DNA of 64,000 nt from Pseudoneurospora amorphoporcata. Lineage: Eukaryota; Ascomycota; Sordariomycetes; Sordariales; Sordariaceae. The translations under genes were made by a program, and so were the position numbers. The stretch lies in assembly GCA_033297205.1 (NCBI GenBank), contig MU859222.1:16423-80422 (forward strand). Reading direction: 5' to 3'. The notes below the pieces were generated by a model, which saw nothing but the letters and a program-made list of their open reading frames with translations, searched no databases and had not been told where the DNA came from. Numbering within the stretch: position 1 is the stretch's first letter; each line of letters starts with the position of its first letter. This document shows positions 60,101 through 64,000 of this stretch, piece by piece.

Positions 60101-60604
60101 GTCCGTTCCGCGCATCTTGATTGTCATAACCAGATTATCGTTATTCAAAGGCTGGCCATTACAGGCTCCTGGCCAATCAGAAGGCCACTAGCAAGCAAAA
60201 AGGGTCTGTTACTGGCTGTCACGAGTATGTCAGACCCTGTCACAGGCCGTCTCAGGTGTTGAAGTTTACACGAGTCACGTTATCACGAGGGTAAACGAGA
60301 TGGTGCACAACTTGTTGTATTGAAAAGGTTTAAAAAAACGAAGAGGAAGAAAAGGTGAAGCAGGAAAATCCTTGGTTAAATACATGGGTAAGGGTCACGT
60401 GTTTGGATTGAACTTTGTCATGCAAGAATATTGTTAAGGCATGCAGTCAATATTCAACATCAGGACCCCTGAAAATAACGATTTTGGTGCGGTTCGCGCT
60501 CGAAATCTAATCGAAATCGTAATGTGGAGGTCGATCGTTACTCGTATACAAATCTATACGGTTACCCTGATTTTGACCGTTATAGTCAGAACATCGTCAT
60601 ATCG

Positions 60605-60630
60605 CTGATCGTTATGTGCAGGTCTAACAG
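60605..60630 (-). repeat. Right terminal inverted repeat
   Basis: Ends TGCAGGTCTAACAG just before TA. The pair with the left end is the basis for the element call. Confidence 0.85.
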
Positions 60631-60632
60631 TA

Positions 60633-63600
60633 CTGTCCGTTAAGCTCCTAAATCGGTTGGCTGATCTCGGTTCCCAGATCTTTATAAGGTAGACAATATG
60701 TCTCTTATCTCACACAGTCAGAACCATTGATGATCAAGTGGTAAGGTAGCCGCCAACAACCGGGCCCGTGTAAGGGAACCTTTCATCACCCGACTATTAC
60801 ACAGGAAGAGCGCTCCTGCTCGACGGAATGTCTACGATTGGCAATCACCAGGCTTTGGTGATTTGGTAACAATCATCCTAATCCAAGACAGCGTCTCGGC
60901 CATAGTGGGTACTGAGATGGTTCAGACCATCCGGCTCCTTTTAGGCTCATCCCGCTGTTGTCATCTTCTTCCCGAGTCAAGGTCCACTTTCTTCTGCACC
61001 TTGATACCGTTTTGATAGCTCTTGCATGAAGTGTGAGATTCGTGTACGGAGTGAGGTCTTGGTTAGCAGTGTTGGCGGCCCATGCGGATTATAAAGCGCG
61101 TTAATGTTACCTACTAGTTGCGGAGCGTCGTGCCTCACAACTGGGTGCACAGAAAGCGGGCTGGCAACGACGCTCGTGCGCATTTTGTATCTCAACCCCC
61201 TCACCCGCTCACCGTTCTGCAGCCACAAAGTCTTTATTTCCCACCCAACATCAGTTGCCTCTAAAGCAGCGGCCTCACAGTATCAAACTGAACCTGGCCG
61301 GCGCCTTAAAATGGTGCTCTGAGGTGTTGGTGTAACGACCCCCCGGCGGTTGAGCGCATGCACCTGTGTTTGCTTGAGATCTCATTTACCGAGACATGCC
61401 CCAAGAGAGACGGGAGGCAGGTTTGTTTAGCAGGAGGACACTGCCTATCCAACGGGGAGGCAGCAAGCCAACAAGCAAGGCGTCGGGCAACGCGGCAGGG
61501 GCGTGTACTGTATACCCGAATATACACATATACTGTACCGGTAAATAATATCGGTATGCGTAATTCAACATTGGCGTGTTGATCTCTTGTACCAAGGTAT
61601 CTTGCCCAGTTCTGTCTGTGCCTGCCTGTAGCTCCCAGAGCCATTCTTGACAAATGGATTGTCGAAGAAGCAAAGTCGAACAACTCATGGATGCCTTTAC
61701 CGGTTTCCTGGAACTGTCTCATCGATCGCAAAAATGTTGGTGCATTCTGTCATGTGTTAGATTGAAAGGAAAGGAGAACTGATCACACCCCGCAGCGAAG
61801 GGCGGCTCCGAGGCGGATTTACGCGAAAGCGATGCTGACATTCATCCGGGCAGCTTCTTAAATCATATCCCTCTCCTCAGCTCGTTCCATTATTCTTGCT
61901 GTCGAATATGAGCTTTTAGGAAAATCATGGCCTCTGATTTGACTACATTTACAGGAGGAAACAACAAATACCATTTGCCTCACACGGAGCGCCTGAGGAC
62001 AACAACTTGAACAAAGCAACAGAATGTGCCAGGTTGAAGGAAATGCCACAACTTATGTCAAGCATTTAACGCTGCAAGGAAGTTTGGCCTGGTCGGATCC
62101 GGTGGAGATGGAATGCGAAAGTGGACGGGGAGATCTTCCGGTTGCCAGATGACCATTGCTGTGTGGTCAACAACTGCCCAACTTCCTCCAACACAACGTA
62201 TGGCCCAACGGCCCCAACCTATTTTTTGTTAGAAAACCAGCGTCCTTGACCGTGTCTTTCACCGTGAATGCCGGCGGGACACTTCCCCAGTTGTGTGCGG
62301 CTTGCTGTTACAGATGTACATTGCGGTCATGACACCATGGATATGCAAACAGTTCCCGTTCGGTCTCGTGAATCGGGATACGTGGCCGGGACGGCAGTGA
62401 TCCCTTCTACCCTTCTCAAAACAAAAGAGAGGATGGCGTCCGGAATGCTTCATCTCCATCCCGTACCTGGTCGCTCCGTAAAAGTTTTCCTACCGATTTC
62501 CTGTTCCTGAAATCTCAAGTGGCACATACTGTTGTGTCTTGTCTTGTGTCGGGACCGCGTCTGTGATATCGTATTTGTCTCGGAGACTCCCAACTGAAAG
62601 TCTTTTTCTTTGTGTCTCGAGGCCGTTGGTGAGCACGATGACGGGGCAGGCTACAAGCTTTGGCGGGGACCTGGGTATAAAAGTTGTGTGGAATGCAGTC
62701 AGTTGACGACCGATGGAGGTGAGCTGGACTTGCTCATATCTCACATCCACGAGATGAGATGACCAACTCTTATTACAGCAATCTGCAAGGCGAGTCCCCA
62801 TGTAGCTGCTGATCTCTTAGCTCTCGATGGTCAGATGGCGACCACCAATGCACAGAGAGATCTGGTTGGTGTTGGCGTTATCATCTTCGTCAACCATGCT
62901 CGTAGTGATTGAGGAGAGCCAACACAGCTGTAGGCAAGCGGCACAGGCCGAAACAAAGCCCGCTAAGTTTGGCTGCGGGCGCGAGACAAGAGTTGCTCTC
63001 TTCTTCCCCGCCACGGCGCTTGTCTGGCGGCCGGGAAAAGCGGTCTGCATGTCTGCAACCGGCTTAGACTGACCCAGCTAGCAACCCATCGACTCTCATG
63101 ACTACGTTTGGTCTGCGAAAATGAAGTTCAATCATGTCTTGATAATAAGCCGGGTCGCTGTTAAGCTGACAAGTGCTGGGGGGGGGGGGAGGGTTAGGGG
63201 CGATGCAGTTAGAATGGAAAGAAACTGAAGAGGCCTGGCTTCTGGCTGCTAGCGCCCTTTCTTGGCAGTCACGTGGAGAAACATTTCTGTACTCCACCAT
63301 GCCTTTCGGCGGGCTGGCGGGAACACCGAAAAAAAATCTGTCCTCGACACCCTGTCTCTCTACCGCGAGCGTCGTATTACGACATGGAGAGGGTGTGGCG
63401 TCAATCTTTTCTTTTTTTCTTTCCTCTTCCTGTTTCCACCCTCTCCTTTCCTGAAGACGACCATGGCCGATCTACTTTCCCGGTATCTGGGGTCAGCCTG
63501 TCAGACCTCGTTCCTTCTCCCCGGGGCTGGCTGGGCCAGGAGAGAGAGCATTCCGCCGTCTGCGTAGATCCACTTCATTTGACTGGAGCTGTCAGATTAT

Positions 63601-64000
63601 TAGGGTGTGCATGGATGCCAGACTTCTGGTCCAGTATGTGCCTCCCTATCTAGATAACCTCGTGTACTGTATATGGGGTGCAGAGATCCCCTCATATTCA
63701 TGACTCAATATCTAGGCTGTTTGACAATACTACTGTATAAGGATTAGCTTCTTAGAATCTCTAGTTCTTGTACTTAAACCTTGGTAACTCTTGAGAAGGA
63801 TAGAGAAGGATTATTAAAATTAATTATCCATTTGCCATATATTTTTAATTTCTACTGTTTGCTGCAATGCTCTAACTAGCCTATGATGATAGTACTAGTA
63901 TAGGAATGCTACAGTGAACTATGCACTTGTAGCAGAGCGGAGCGGAAGCGGTGGTACGACAGCAGTGCTGAAGGAAGCAGCGTAGTTGCAGCGTGGTTGC
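60633..64000. other. Gene-poor end of window
   Basis: No supported gene. Plus ORFs between 63173 and 63653 occupy three overlapping frames in CT-rich sequence. A G run lies at about 63179-63188. From about 63650 to 63920 the sequence is AT-rich with many TA dinucleotides (CTAGTA, TATATA, TTAATT), in contrast to the rest. Confidence 0.4.

Larger units (their letters stand above)
60073..60632. mobile_element. MITE-like element with 26-bp terminal inverted repeats and TA duplication
   Basis: The element body is 60075-60630 (556 bp). Left end 60075-60100 and right end 60605-60630 are inverted copies beginning CTGTTAGACCTGCA and ending ATAACGATCAG, with one mismatch (A versus C after TGCA). Both ends are directly flanked by TA (60073-60074 and 60631-60632), the target duplication of Tc1/mariner-type transposases. 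Inside, the word TAACGAT or its complement ATCGTTA recurs near both ends (about 60091, 60134, 60476, 60533, 60608), as subterminal binding sites often do. No ORF over about 60 codons lies within it, so it would be non-autonomous and depend on a transposase elsewhere. Confidence 0.8.

Noticed and set aside
1..64000. CRISPR arrays, rRNA operons, biosynthetic gene cluster
   Set aside because: No regularly spaced repeats, no rRNA-like sequence, and no polyketide, peptide or terpene synthase coding sequence was seen.

Overview
The window looks like euchromatic DNA from a filamentous ascomycete, most likely a Sordariomycete close to Sordariales. The evidence is genes split by short introns (47 to 186 bp) with GT(A/G)AGT donors, CTAAC-like branch sites and (C/T)AG acceptors. 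It also includes fungal-only families (two Zn2Cys6 proteins, a Pfa5-type palmitoyltransferase, an ASH1-type SET protein), a PAN3 with the filamentous-fungal N-terminus, and long gene-poor spacers with homopolymer tracts. Exon models were built by hand from splice signals and reading frame; they were not checked against transcripts.

Layout. 2.6-4.7 kb (-): translesion DNA polymerase eta. 6.7-8.3 kb (-): DHHC-family palmitoyltransferase PFA5. 10.4-11.4 kb (+): an unrecognised two-exon ORF. 13.5-13.8 kb (+): a 75-residue Ser-rich/Cys-rich protein. 18.9-22.8 kb (-): ASH1-like histone H3K36 methyltransferase. 25.6-26.4 kb (+): a low-complexity Gln/Asn-rich protein. 27.4-29.2 kb (-): a protein with a C-terminal Zn2Cys6 cluster that is interrupted by an in-frame TGA. 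31.0-31.6 kb (+): LSM7. 32.5-34.8 kb (-): PAN3. 36.2-37.8 kb (+): UBA/UAS/UBX protein. 39.0-41.2 kb (+): VHS-GAT adaptor. 45.0-46.8 kb (+): F-box protein. 52.3-53.7 kb (-): Zn2Cys6 protein with a GC-AG intron. 60.07-60.63 kb: a short inverted-repeat element flanked by TA. The remainder, about two thirds of the window, holds no gene I can support.

The genes are housekeeping or regulatory and independently transcribed; I see no biosynthetic cluster or operon-like unit. Two neighbours share a theme: LSM7 (decapping and U6 RNP) and PAN3 (poly(A) shortening) lie tail to tail and both act in mRNA turnover. PAN3 and the UBX gene are divergent across about 1.3 kb.

The two best leads are (i) the TGA between the fifth and sixth cysteines of the 27-29 kb Zn2Cys6 domain, after which the frame stays open for 121 more codons and supplies the missing cysteine at the right spacing, and (ii) the 556-bp TA-flanked element with 26-bp terminal inverted repeats. 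There is also a 10-N assembly gap beside long G runs at 50.7-50.8 kb.
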